Shown here piece after piece: positions 14,369-23,115 of a DNA stretch of 33,019 nt (position 1 is the stretch's first letter; every line of letters begins with the position of its first letter). Below the pieces are notes generated by a model that had not been told where the DNA came from, made no database searches, and saw nothing but the letters and a program-made list of their open reading frames with translations. Both the position numbers and the translations under genes were made by a program. Source of the stretch: an uncultured Clostridia bacterium (lineage in GTDB: Bacteria; Bacillota; Clostridia; TANB77; CAG-508); contig CANQXD010000018.1 in assembly GCA_947627755.1 (NCBI GenBank), forward strand, positions 1-33,019, written 5' to 3'.

Positions 14369-16972
14369 ATGGCAGAAAATACAGAAGAAGAGCAAGCAAG
14401 AGTAAAGCAAATGATTGACGATTTAGTAGCAAAGGCAAGAAAAGCATCAGAGGAATACATGAAATTAAATCAAGAGCAAGTAAATAACATTGTAAAAGCA
14501 ATGTCTATGGCAGGGCTTGAACATCACATGGAACTGGCAAAATTAGCTGTAGAAGAAACTAACCGTGGTATTTATGAAGATAAAATTACAAAGAATATGT
14601 TTGCTACCGAATATATTTATCATAGCATTAAATATGATAAAACAGTTGGTGTTATTAATGAAAATGAAGAGGAGGGCTATGAAGAAATAGCAGAACCAAT
14701 TGGTGTTATTGCAGGTGTAACTCCTGTTACAAACCCAACCTCTACAACAATGTTTAAATCTATTATTGCAGCTAAAACTAGAAATGTAATTATTTTCGGT
14801 TTTCACCCATCAGCTCAAAAATGTAGTGTAAGAGCTGCTGAAATTGTAAAAGAAGCGGCTATTAAAGCAGGCGCACCAGAAAATTGTATTTTATGGATTG
14901 AAGAACCATCAATTTTAGCAACAAGCACACTTATGAACCATCCAGGTGTAGATTTAATTTTAGCAACGGGTGGAACAGGCATGGTAAAAGCTGCTTATTC
15001 TTGTGGAAAACCAGCTTTAGGCGTAGGTCCTGGGAATGTGCCTTGTTATATTGACAAAACAGCCAAATTAAAAACTTCGGTTAACGATTTGGTACTATCA
15101 AAGTCATTTGATAACGGAATGATTTGTGCATCAGAGCAATCAGTTATTGTAGATAGAGAAATTCATGAAGAATTTGAAAGACTTATGCAAGAGGCAGGTT
15201 GCTATTTCTTAAGTGATGAAGAAACACAAAAATTAAGAAATAGTATGTTTATAGAAGAAAAAGGTTGTGCCTTAAATTCAGATATTGTAGGAAAAAGTCC
15301 TTACATTATTGCAAAAGGAGCTGGAATTGAAGTTCCAAAAGATACTAAAGTTTTAGTATTACATGAAAATGGAGTTGGAATTGAATATCCATTTTCTAAA
15401 GAAAAATTAAGTCCAGTTCTTGCATATTACATTGTAGAAAATGCAGATGAAGGCATTGAACTCGCAGAAAAACTAATTGAATTTGGTGGCTTAGGACATT
15501 CTGCTGTTATCCATTCAGAAGATGAAGAAACCATTGAAAAATTCTCAAAAACAGTGAAAGTAGGAAGAATTATTGTAAATTCTCCTTCAACACATGGAGC
15601 AATTGGAGATATTTATAACACAAATTTACCATCCTTAACACTTGGATGTGGTACATTTGGTGGAAACTCTACAACCTCAAATGTGTCAAGTGCAAACTTA
15701 ATAAATATTAAAAAAGTAGCGAAAAGGAGAGTTAATATGCAATGGTTCAAAGTACCAAATAAAATTTATTTTGAAGCAGGTTCAATTGCTTATTTAGAAA
15801 AAATGCCAAATATTTCAAGAGCATTTATTGTAACAGATAAATCTATGGTAGATTTTGGCTATGTAGATAAAATTTTATATCATTTAAGAAAAAGAAACGA
15901 ATATGTACATTCTGAAATCTTTTCAGATGTAGAATCAGATCCTTCTTTTGATACCATCAAAAGAGGAGTGGCTATGATGAATGAATTTAAGCCAGACGTT
16001 ATTATTGCTCTTGGTGGTGGTAGCCCAATTGATGCTGCAAAAGGAATGTGGTTATTCTATGAGCATCCAGAAGCAGACGTAGAAGGCTTAAAATTAAAAT
16101 TTATGGACATTAGAAAACGTACTTATAAATTCCCAGTATTAGGCGAAAAAGCAAAAATGGTAGCTATTCCAACTACGTCAGGAACAGGTTCAGAAGTTAC
16201 ATCTTTTGCTGTTATTACGGATAAAAAACTAAACAAAAAATATCCACTTGCAGATTATGAACTAACGCCAGATGTAGCAATTATTGACCCAGATTTAGTT
16301 ATGAGTCTTCCTCAAAAAATAACAGCAGATACGGGTATGGACGTTTTAACACACGCAATTGAAGCTTATGTTTCTAATATGGCATCAGACTACACTGATG
16401 GTTTAGCAGAAAAAGCCGTTGAATTAGTATTTAAAAACTTAAGAGAAGCATATAACAATGGAAGCAATCAACATGCACGCGAGAAAATGCACAATGCAAG
16501 TACTATTGCAGGTATGGCATTTACCAACGCATTTTTAGGAGTAAACCACTCTCTAGCTCATAAAATAGGAGGAGAGTTCCACCTTCCACACGGAAGAATA
16601 AATGCTATTTTACTTCCTTATGTAATAAGATATAATGCAACCAAACCTACAAAATTTGTATCTTTCCCTAAATATGAATATTTTATTGCAGACCAAAAAT
16701 ATGCAGATTTAGCAAGAAGAATGAACTTCCCAGCATACACAAACGAAGAAGGAGTAAATTCTTTAATTGAAGAAATAAAGAAATTAAATGCTGATTTAGA
16801 TATTCCAAAATCTTTCAAAGAGCAAGGAGTAGATGAGCAAGAGTTCTTAAGTAAAGTTGATATGCTTGCAGATAGAGCATTTGAAGACCAATGTACAACA
16901 GCAAATCCAAGACTTCCATTAGTAGAAGAATTAAAACAAATTTTAATAGATAGTTACTATGGAAATATGTAG
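14369..16972 (+). CDS. adhE: Bifunctional aldehyde-alcohol dehydrogenase AdhE
   Basis: Reduces acetyl-CoA to acetaldehyde and then ethanol with NADH; the family forms cytosolic spirosome filaments. The start at 14369 is eight bases after AAAGGA; the ATG at 14327 would lie in the repeat. The 867 residues show the N-terminal aldehyde dehydrogenase (about 1-440) with catalytic Cys253 in SFDNGMICASEQSV, then a linker at KKVAKRRVNMQWFKVP. The C-terminal iron-dependent alcohol dehydrogenase has NAD-binding ALGGGSPIDAAKG and metal-ligand segments DVLTHAIEAYVSN, NHSLAHKIGGEFHLPHGRIN. Both halves look complete. The leader is a 121-base palindromic repeat shared with leuS. Confidence 0.97.
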   Translation: MAENTEEEQARVKQMIDDLVAKARKASEEYMKLNQEQVNNIVKAMSMAGLEHHMELAKLAVEETNRGIYEDKITKNMFATEYIYHSIKYDKTVGVINENEEEGYEEIAEPIGVIAGVTPVTNPTSTTMFKSIIAAKTRNVIIFGFHPSAQKCSVRAAEIVKEAAIKAGAPENCILWIEEPSILATSTLMNHPGVDLILATGGTGMVKAAYSCGKPALGVGPGNVPCYIDKTAKLKTSVNDLVLSKSFDNGMICASEQSVIVDREIHEEFERLMQEAGCYFLSDEETQKLRNSMFIEEKGCALNSDIVGKSPYIIAKGAGIEVPKDTKVLVLHENGVGIEYPFSKEKLSPVLAYYIVENADEGIELAEKLIEFGGLGHSAVIHSEDEETIEKFSKTVKVGRIIVNSPSTHGAIGDIYNTNLPSLTLGCGTFGGNSTTSNVSSANLINIKKVAKRRVNMQWFKVPNKIYFEAGSIAYLEKMPNISRAFIVTDKSMVDFGYVDKILYHLRKRNEYVHSEIFSDVESDPSFDTIKRGVAMMNEFKPDVIIALGGGSPIDAAKGMWLFYEHPEADVEGLKLKFMDIRKRTYKFPVLGEKAKMVAIPTTSGTGSEVTSFAVITDKKLNKKYPLADYELTPDVAIIDPDLVMSLPQKITADTGMDVLTHAIEAYVSNMASDYTDGLAEKAVELVFKNLREAYNNGSNQHAREKMHNASTIAGMAFTNAFLGVNHSLAHKIGGEFHLPHGRINAILLPYVIRYNATKPTKFVSFPKYEYFIADQKYADLARRMNFPAYTNEEGVNSLIEEIKKLNADLDIPKSFKEQGVDEQEFLSKVDMLADRAFEDQCTTANPRLPLVEELKQILIDSYYGNM

Positions 16973-16990
16973 ATATGTTACTATGAAAAA

Positions 16991-17025
16991 AATCAAGGTG
17001 CTAAATTTAGCACCTTGATTTTTTT
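16991..17025. terminator. Bidirectional terminator, adhE/spoIIID-like
   Basis: A perfect 30-base palindrome (16991-17020) with AATCAAGGTGCTAAA as its first arm. A's precede it and T's follow it, overlapping the stop codon of the convergent minus-strand gene. Confidence 0.92.
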
Positions 17026-17287
17026 ACTTATTTTGTTTTAATAAGCGATACTTTTCTTTTGTAGCCATTCCACCCCGTATTGCTCTTTCTTCCATATTTT
17101 TATCCAGTACTTTCCGTACTTTTACGGCAAGAGTAGGAGAAATATGCCATAGTTGTTCTGTTACATTGTAATGAACAGTTGATTTTGGAGTGCCACAATA
17201 TTTGGCTGTAGCCCGGATAGTAGCAGCATAATCCACGATGAAATGTGCCTCTTTTAAAATTTCTGCTTTACTTGATTTTGTATACAT
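17024..17287 (-). CDS. spoIIID: SpoIIID-family transcriptional regulator
   Basis: DNA-binding regulator; SpoIIID itself tunes mother-cell gene expression during sporulation. The start at 17287 has GGAGG about nine bases upstream; the ATG at 17302 overlaps that SD. The 87-residue length is normal. A helix-turn-helix lies at about residues 22-44 (IRATAKYCGTPKSTVHYNVT), followed by the family hallmark RGGMATKEKY at residues 71-80. Its promoter is a perfect sigma-A consensus with a 24-bp palindrome over the -10, unlike the sigma-E control usual for spoIIID, so it may be a vegetative paralogue. Codons such as GCC and CGG make it slightly richer in G+C than its neighbours. The family call is firm; orthology to spoIIID is less so. 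Confidence 0.85.
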   Translation of the reverse strand: MYTKSSKAEILKEAHFIVDYAATIRATAKYCGTPKSTVHYNVTEQLWHISPTLAVKVRKVLDKNMEERAIRGGMATKEKYRLLKQNK

Positions 17288-17316
17288 GGCTTCTACCTCC
17301 ATTTATAAAATTTTAG

Positions 17317-17353
17317 ATAATATTATTATAATAATATTATGTATATTTGTCAA
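17317..17353 (-). promoter_or_regulatory. Perfect sigma-A promoter with 24-bp palindromic operator
   Basis: On the minus strand, TTGACA (17353-17348), a 17-base spacer and TATAAT (17330-17325). The -10 lies within a perfect AT-only palindrome, 17317-17340 (first arm ATAATATTATTA). A dimeric regulator binding there would block the promoter; autoregulation is a guess. Confidence 0.75.
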
Positions 17354-17388
17354 GAAATAACCTAAAATTAAAAAATTTCATAAAACGC

Positions 17389-17417
17389 TTGCATTTTTAA
17401 GGTTTTTGTGATATGAT
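17389..17417 (+). promoter_or_regulatory. rpsB-tsf promoter
   Basis: TTGCAT (17389-17394), a 17-base spacer and TATGAT (17412-17417), divergent from the spoIIID-like promoter. Confidence 0.75.
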
Positions 17418-17423
17418 AGAAAA

Positions 17424-17538
17424 CGTTAAAAATACACACACTTTCTGTAGTTGAAAAAGTGTGCTTAAATATTAAAAATTTAGGTCTTTTTTAATGTTAG
17501 AAAGAAAGTGGAGGAATAACAAAAAGGAGGAATAAAAA
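17424..17538 (+). promoter_or_regulatory. rpsB leader with hairpin and tandem SD
   Basis: The leader of about 115 bases holds an 8-bp hairpin (CACACTTT 17437-17444 with AAAGTGTG 17456-17463). Two copies of GGAGGAATAA follow, the second eight bases before the rpsB ATG. Ribosomal protein leaders are often autoregulated, but I cannot match this to a named family. Confidence 0.45.
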
Positions 17539-18318
17539 ATGGCAGTAGTTGCAATGAAACAATTACTAGAAGCTGGTGTTCACTTTGGACATCAAACAAG
17601 AAGATGGGATCCAAAAATGGCAGAATACATTTTCCAAGCAAGAAATGGTATTCACATTATCGATCTACAAAAAACATCTAAAAAATTAGATGAAGCTTAT
17701 AACTTTATGAAAGAACAAGCAGAAGAAGGAAAAACAGTTCTATTTGTAGGAACTAAAAAACAAGCTCAAGAATGTATGAAAGAAGCAGCAGAAAAAAGTG
17801 GTATGTATTACATTAACCAAAGATGGTTAGGTGGAATGCTTACAAACTTTGGAACTATTCGTAAAAGAGTAGAAAGACTTAAAGAATTAGAAAATATGCA
17901 AGAAGATGGTACATTTGATGTACTACCTAAAAAAGAAGTAATTCTTTTAAAGAAAGAAATGGAAAAACTAGAGAAAAACTTAGGTGGAATTAAAGAAATG
18001 ACTGAAATTCCAGGAGTAATTTTTGTAGTAGATCCTAAAAAAGAAAGAATTGCAATTTTAGAAGCAAAGAAATTAGGAATTCCAGTAGTTGGTCTAATTG
18101 ATACCAACTGCAATCCAGAAGATTTAGATTACCCAATTCCAGGAAATGATGATGCAATTCGTGCAGTAAAACTAATTGCTGACACAATGGCAAATGCAAT
18201 CATTGAAGGAAGACAAGGAGAATCTATGGATACTGATATGGCAGAAGAAATAGAAGAACAAGAAGTAGAAAGTATCGAAGAAGTAGTAGCAGAAGAAACT
18301 GAAGCTACAGAAGAATAG
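17539..18318 (+). CDS. rpsB: 30S ribosomal protein S2
   Basis: Component of the small ribosomal subunit. The 259-residue protein opens [20 protein letters not shown], a hallmark of S2, followed by [18 protein letters not shown] and [30 protein letters not shown] and [19 protein letters not shown] follow. The final 35 residues or so form a strongly acidic tail (many E), common in Firmicute S2. A strong SD (AAGGAGG) precedes the ATG. It is the first gene of the classic rpsB-tsf operon and has its own promoter and leader. Confidence 0.98.
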   Translation: MAVVAMKQLLEAGVHFGHQTRRWDPKMAEYIFQARNGIHIIDLQKTSKKLDEAYNFMKEQAEEGKTVLFVGTKKQAQECMKEAAEKSGMYYINQRWLGGMLTNFGTIRKRVERLKELENMQEDGTFDVLPKKEVILLKKEMEKLEKNLGGIKEMTEIPGVIFVVDPKKERIAILEAKKLGIPVVGLIDTNCNPEDLDYPIPGNDDAIRAVKLIADTMANAIIEGRQGESMDTDMAEEIEEQEVESIEEVVAEETEATEE

Positions 18319-18330
18319 TAAATTTAAAGG

Positions 18331-18362
18331 GTAGAGCCTTTATCTGCTCTACTCTTTTTTAA
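18331..18362 (+). terminator. Terminator-like hairpin between rpsB and tsf
   Basis: GTAGAGC (18331-18337) and GCTCTAC (18346-18352) form a 7-bp stem, followed by TCTTTTTT. It lies inside the operon and probably lets part of the transcription continue into tsf, setting their ratio. Confidence 0.65.
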
Positions 18363-18384
18363 TAATAAAAAGGGAGGAATAAAA

Positions 18385-19269
18385 ATGATTACAGCAAGCC
18401 AAGTTAAAGAGTTAAGAGAAAAAACAGGTGCAGGTATGATGGACTGCAAAAAAGTATTAACAGAAACAGATGGAGACGAAGAAAAAGCAATTGAATTACT
18501 ACGTGAAAGAGGACTTTCAAAAGCAGCTAAAAAATCAGGAAGAATTGCAGCAGAAGGACTAGCTGCAGCATACATTACAGACAACAAAAAAGTAGGTGTT
18601 GTAGTAGAAGTCAATGCAGAAACAGACTTCGTTGCTAAAAATGAAGAATTCAAAACATTTGTAGCAGACGTTGCAAAACAAATTGTTGAAAAAAATCCAG
18701 CAAATGTAGAAGAATTATTAGCACAAGAATCTATAGTAGAATCAGGAAAAACTGTAGGAGATGTATTAACATCTAAAATTGCAACTATCGGAGAAAATAT
18801 GACAATTCGTCGTTTTGAAAGATTTGAAACACAAAATGGAATGGTAGCAACATATATCCATGGTGACGGAAAAATTGCTGTATTAGTAGAAATGGAAAAT
18901 GCAGACGAAGCACTTGCAAAAGATGTATGTATGCAAATTGCAGCTGCAAGACCAGAATACTTAGACAGAAACTCTGTACCACAAGATAGAGTAGAAAAAG
19001 AAATGGAAATTTTAAAAGCACAAGCTATGAATGAAGGAAAACCAGCTGAAATAGCAGAAAAAATGGTACAAGGAAGAATTGGAAAATTCTATGGAGAAAT
19101 TTGTTTAGTAGAGCAAGCTTTTGTAAAAAATCCAGATGAAAAAGTAGGCAAAATGGTAGAATCAAAAGGAGCTAAAATTATAAGATTTGCTAGAATTGAA
19201 AAAGGTGAAGGCCTAGAAAAAAGAGAAGAAAACTTTGCCGAGGAAGTAGCAAAACAAATCAATGGATAA
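18385..19269 (+). CDS. tsf: Elongation factor Ts
   Basis: Guanine-nucleotide exchange factor that recycles EF-Tu. The 294 residues begin with the UBA-like segment ITASQVKELREKTGAGMMDC, followed by the EF-Tu-contact motif TDFVAKN with T80-D81-F82-V83. The two-domain core ends in GKFYGEICLVEQAFV. An SD (AGGGAGG) precedes the ATG. It follows rpsB by 66 bases across a partial terminator. In many Firmicutes pyrH and frr come next; here the next gene is an unrelated membrane protein after a 190-base gap. Confidence 0.98.
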   Translation: MITASQVKELREKTGAGMMDCKKVLTETDGDEEKAIELLRERGLSKAAKKSGRIAAEGLAAAYITDNKKVGVVVEVNAETDFVAKNEEFKTFVADVAKQIVEKNPANVEELLAQESIVESGKTVGDVLTSKIATIGENMTIRRFERFETQNGMVATYIHGDGKIAVLVEMENADEALAKDVCMQIAAARPEYLDRNSVPQDRVEKEMEILKAQAMNEGKPAEIAEKMVQGRIGKFYGEICLVEQAFVKNPDEKVGKMVESKGAKIIRFARIEKGEGLEKREENFAEEVAKQING

Positions 19270-19287
19270 AAAATATATATTTAAAGT

Positions 19288-19314
19288 AAATACCTTGCAC
19301 TTAGCAAGGTATTT
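19288..19314 (+). terminator. Hairpin after tsf, probable terminator
   Basis: AAATACCTTGC (19288-19298) pairs perfectly with GCAAGGTATTT (19304-19314) around a 5-base loop. The following bases are AT-rich without a clean T-run. Confidence 0.6.
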
Positions 19315-19461
19315 ATTATATAATACAAGCAATAAAAAAATTATGTACAATGATAAAAACATTACAAAAAATTATATATAATAACTAAAACATAAAAAAA
19401 TCAAATATAAGAATTAAAGCATTAGAAGAAAATCAGTGCCTTAAGGGAAGGATGAAACTCA

Positions 19462-21174
19462 ATGAATATAGAAGATAAAAAAACAAACACTAAATTTCAC
19501 ATACTAGCTATTATATGTATTATCCTATTTAGTTTTGCAATTACACCTGTTACCTTGCAAAATGATACATTTTATACCATAAGAATAGGAGAACACATCA
19601 TAAACCAAGGAATTGATATGAAAGATCCATTTTCTTGGCATGAAGACTTACCATACACATATCCACACTGGGCTTATGATACAGGAATTTATCTAATTTA
19701 TCATTTAGGAGAAATGACAGGTCTAGAAGAAGGAGGAATGCTATTTATATATATTTCTACACTTATTTTATCTAGTATATTAGGACTTGTAATATATCTT
19801 ACAATTAACAAAATAAGCAAAAATCCACTTATTGCATTTTTTCTTACTATGATATCAATTTATTTATTAACAGACTTTGTTGCTGCACGTGCACAACTTG
19901 TAACTTTTATTTTATTTTTATTAACAATTTTTATGATAGAAAGTTTTTTAGAAACAAAAAAGAAGAGATATGCTTTAGGAATTATATTAATTTCTATTTC
20001 TATTGCTAACCTACATGTTGCTGTATGGCCATTTTTCTTTGTTTTATTCTTGCCATACATAGCAGAATATATAATTAGTAGCATAATAGATGCTAATTTA
20101 ACTTTAAAATGCATCGAATTTTATTATAATTATAAAATAAAAAGAATAGAGAAAAAATTAGAAAAAGGACAGCAAATAGAAAAAAGAAAGTTATTAGAAG
20201 AAAAATTACAAACTGAAAAACAAAATTATATATCACACAAAGAAAAAGAAGAAAAAATAATAGAAGAGAAAAAAGAAAAAAGAGCTAATCCATTCAAACT
20301 AAAAATAGAGAAAAATAAAGCAGTGAAATGGCTTATTCTTATTATGGTAATATGTGCATTTACAGGTCTATTAACGCCATTAAAAGACGCTCCATATACC
20401 TATTTAGTTAAAACAATGCAAGGAAATACCACTAAGAACATTAGTGAACATTTACCACTTACATTATATAATGATAAAGAAACTATGGTTGTACTTATTA
20501 TTGTTTTAGCTGTTTTAATTTTTAGTAAAGTGAAAATTCAATTACATGATTTTTTGATGTTAGCGGGTCTTATTTATTTAAGTTTCATGACAAGGAGGCA
20601 AGTATCGCTTTTGTTTCTTATAGGTATGCCTATATTTGCAAAATGGTTAGAATATCTATTTAACAAATATGATGAAGAAGGAAGTAAAAACTTCATAAGG
20701 CTTATGACTACATTTTTAGGTAAAACCTTAACACTTGCTATTGTTATTCTACTTTGCTTTGTTATGATAAAGCCAAAATTAAAAGACAAATTTGTAAGTT
20801 CAACAAAATACCCAGTAGCCGCATCTACTTGGATATTAGAAAATTTAGATATAGAAAACATACACTTGTATAATGAATATAATTATGGAAGCTATTTATT
20901 ATTTAGAGGAATTCCAGTATTTATCGATTCTAGAGCAGATTTATATGCACCAGAATTCAATAAAACAGATGAAATGGAAGGAAGAGATATTTTTTCAGAT
21001 TATATCAATATATCCTCTATTTCTACCTACTATGAAACTAAATTTGAAAAATATGATATAACTCATGTAATAATTGTTAATAATGCAAAATTAAATATGT
21101 TTTTATCAAGAGACGAAAAATATAAGCAACTATATAAAGATGATAACTTTACTATCTATGAAAGAAATGTATAA
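19462..21174 (+). CDS. Polytopic membrane protein, GT-C-like
   Basis: The 570-residue integral membrane protein has roughly ten hydrophobic segments. After the first helix comes NDTFYTIRIGEHIINQG and DPFSWHEDLPYTYPHWAYD, an early extracytoplasmic loop that resembles uncharacterised GT-C-fold sugar transferase-like proteins. A charged, probably coiled-coil cytoplasmic loop, almost all K and E, interrupts the membrane part at about residues 215-275. The C-terminal soluble part has PVFIDSRADLYAPEF and ends with DDNFTIYERN. I cannot assign a substrate. A role in moving sugars or lipid-linked precursors is the best guess. It has an SD-like GAAGGA and stands between tsf and a pseudouridine synthase gene. 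Confidence 0.6.
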   Translation: MNIEDKKTNTKFHILAIICIILFSFAITPVTLQNDTFYTIRIGEHIINQGIDMKDPFSWHEDLPYTYPHWAYDTGIYLIYHLGEMTGLEEGGMLFIYISTLILSSILGLVIYLTINKISKNPLIAFFLTMISIYLLTDFVAARAQLVTFILFLLTIFMIESFLETKKKRYALGIILISISIANLHVAVWPFFFVLFLPYIAEYIISSIIDANLTLKCIEFYYNYKIKRIEKKLEKGQQIEKRKLLEEKLQTEKQNYISHKEKEEKIIEEKKEKRANPFKLKIEKNKAVKWLILIMVICAFTGLLTPLKDAPYTYLVKTMQGNTTKNISEHLPLTLYNDKETMVVLIIVLAVLIFSKVKIQLHDFLMLAGLIYLSFMTRRQVSLLFLIGMPIFAKWLEYLFNKYDEEGSKNFIRLMTTFLGKTLTLAIVILLCFVMIKPKLKDKFVSSTKYPVAASTWILENLDIENIHLYNEYNYGSYLLFRGIPVFIDSRADLYAPEFNKTDEMEGRDIFSDYINISSISTYYETKFEKYDITHVIIVNNAKLNMFLSRDEKYKQLYKDDNFTIYERNV

Positions 21175-21226
21175 CCTAATATAGCAAAATATAAGCATAT
21201 AAGCTAAAATTTAGGAGGAAATTAAA

Positions 21227-22162
21227 TTGGTAAAAGAAATCATTGCAGTAGAAGAAAAAGTAAGACTAGATGCTTATCTTGCAAAACAAGATATAGAATT
21301 ATCAAGAAGCATGATACAGAAATTATTAGAAGATAAAAAAATAATAGTAAATGGCAAAATAGAAAAATCATCTTATAAAGTACAAATAGGAGATAAAATT
21401 CAAATAGAGGTAGAACCTCCAAAAAAAGTAAAACTAGAGCCACAAGAAATTCCATTAAACATTGTATATGAAGATAAAGATTTAATTGTAGTAAATAAAC
21501 AAAAAGGCTTGGTAGTTCATCCAGGAAATGGAAATATGGACGGAACTCTTGCAAATGCTATTATGGCACATTGCAAAGAAAGTTTATCTGGAATTGGTGG
21601 AGAGTTAAGACCGGGAATTGTGCATCGATTGGATAAAGACACATCAGGGCTTCTTATGATTGCTAAAAATGATAAAACACATATTGCTCTATCAGAGCAA
21701 ATAAAGAATAGAAAAGTAAAAAAGACTTATATTGCTCTTGTAAGAGGAACCATTGCAGAAAATGAAGCAACTATAAATATGCCAATTGGAAGAAGTACTA
21801 AAGATAGAAAAAAAATGGCAGTTACTAAAACTGGAAAGGAAGCTATTACACATTTTAAAGTCTTAAATCGCTATACCACACAAAAGGCAACTTATACTCT
21901 ATTAGAAGTAAAAATAGATACTGGAAGAACTCATCAAATAAGAGTACATCTGGCAGAAATAGGTCACCCTGTTATAGGTGATAATATATATTCTAACGGA
22001 AAAAATGAATTTGGAATAGAGGGGCAATGCCTTCATGCACAAAAATTACAATTTATACATCCTACTACGGGAAAAGAAATGCACTTAGAGGCAGAGTTAC
22101 CACAGTATTTTCAAAAAACTATAGAAGAGTTAGAAAATTTACAAAATACTAAAATTAATTAG
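21227..22162 (+). CDS. rluD: RluA-family pseudouridine synthase (RluD-like)
   Basis: Converts specific uridines of rRNA (23S, if RluD-like) to pseudouridine. It starts at TTG 21227, eight bases after AGGAGG. An S4 RNA-binding domain (about residues 10-60) is followed by the catalytic domain with GIVHRLDKDTSGLLMIAKN, in which D136 is the catalytic aspartate. TGRTHQIRVHLAEIGHPVIG also fits the family. The 311-residue length is normal. A second pseudouridine synthase of the other family follows 28 bases downstream, so the two probably share a transcript. The family is certain; the exact target base is not. Confidence 0.93.
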   Translation: MVKEIIAVEEKVRLDAYLAKQDIELSRSMIQKLLEDKKIIVNGKIEKSSYKVQIGDKIQIEVEPPKKVKLEPQEIPLNIVYEDKDLIVVNKQKGLVVHPGNGNMDGTLANAIMAHCKESLSGIGGELRPGIVHRLDKDTSGLLMIAKNDKTHIALSEQIKNRKVKKTYIALVRGTIAENEATINMPIGRSTKDRKKMAVTKTGKEAITHFKVLNRYTTQKATYTLLEVKIDTGRTHQIRVHLAEIGHPVIGDNIYSNGKNEFGIEGQCLHAQKLQFIHPTTGKEMHLEAELPQYFQKTIEELENLQNTKIN

Positions 22163-22190
22163 TGAATTATTTATATAAGGTCATTAAGGA

Positions 22191-22931
22191 ATGGAAGAAA
22201 AAATGGAAGAACTAGAACGTTTACAAAAATACCTAGCAAACCAAGGAATTGCCTCAAGAAGAAAAGCAGAAGAATATATTCTGCAAGGAAAAGTAAAAGT
22301 AAATGGTAAAGTAGTATTAGAGCTTGGAACAAAAATAAATCCAAAAAAAGATAAAATAGAATTTGAAGGAAGAGAAGTAGAAAAGCAAGAAAAAAAGACT
22401 TATGTACTATTAAACAAACCAATTGACTATGTTACGACAGTCAAAGACCAGTTTCACCGTAATACGGTGGTAGATTTAGTAAAAACTGCTGGAAAAAACT
22501 TATTACCAGTAGGAAGATTAGATATGTACACTTCCGGGGCTTTAATACTAACAAATGATGGAGATTTCATTTATTATGTAACACATCCAAAACACGAAGT
22601 AGAAAAAACCTATACAGTTACATTAAGAGGAAAAGTAACTAATGAAGAAGTGGAACAGCTGAAACAAGGAGTTATAATAGAAGAAAAATATCGTACAAAA
22701 CCTGCCAAAGTTCGAATTTTGAAAATAGACGAAGAAAAAAATATTTCTCGTTTAGAAATTATAATTCATGAAGGAAAAAATAGGCAAGTAAGAAAAATGT
22801 GCGAAGCGGTAGGAAAAAAAGTTGTTGCATTGCATCGTTCAAAAATAGGAAATATTAGCGTAAAAGATTTAAAAATAGGACAGTGGCGTTATTTAAGTAA
22901 AGAAGAAGTAGAAGAACTAATGCACGAATAA
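22191..22931 (+). CDS. rluB: RsuA/RluB-family pseudouridine synthase
   Basis: Pseudouridine synthase of the RsuA/RluB/RluE/RluF family. The S4 domain is LQKYLANQGIASRRKAEEYI. The catalytic segment LLPVGRLDMYTSGALILTND has catalytic D111, and GKNRQVRKMCEAVG is the family's C-terminal motif. The 246-residue length is normal. AAGG ten bases before the ATG at 22191 supports that start, although an in-frame ATG at 22203 is also possible. In many Clostridia rluB lies near scpB; that partner is not here. Confidence 0.92.
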   Translation: MEEKMEELERLQKYLANQGIASRRKAEEYILQGKVKVNGKVVLELGTKINPKKDKIEFEGREVEKQEKKTYVLLNKPIDYVTTVKDQFHRNTVVDLVKTAGKNLLPVGRLDMYTSGALILTNDGDFIYYVTHPKHEVEKTYTVTLRGKVTNEEVEQLKQGVIIEEKYRTKPAKVRILKIDEEKNISRLEIIIHEGKNRQVRKMCEAVGKKVVALHRSKIGNISVKDLKIGQWRYLSKEEVEELMHE

Positions 22932-23016
22932 TTTAAAAATAAAAGATCTAACAAGTGAATGATTAAAAAAGAAAAAATAAAAGAATCAGTACATGAATAA
23001 TTTTAAGTAAAAAATA

Positions 23017-23045
23017 TTTACAATAAAATAAATTATTTATATAAT
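23017..23045 (+). promoter_or_regulatory. Promoter of S1-domain gene
   Basis: TTTACA (23017-23022), a 17-base spacer and TATAAT (23040-23045). The rest of the 184-base gap after rluB is AT-rich and holds nothing else I can name. Confidence 0.6.
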
Positions 23046-23115
23046 CAAAAAATAAAAATAGTAAAAAAGTATCTTTTACAAATTAGATATACAGAGGAAA
23101 AGGAATGAGAAAAAA

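Noticed and set aside
14543..14806. Overlapping minus-strand ORFs within adhE and other large genes
   Set aside because: They lack SDs and known motifs and lie opposite clearly conserved proteins; they are shadows of AT-rich coding sequence.
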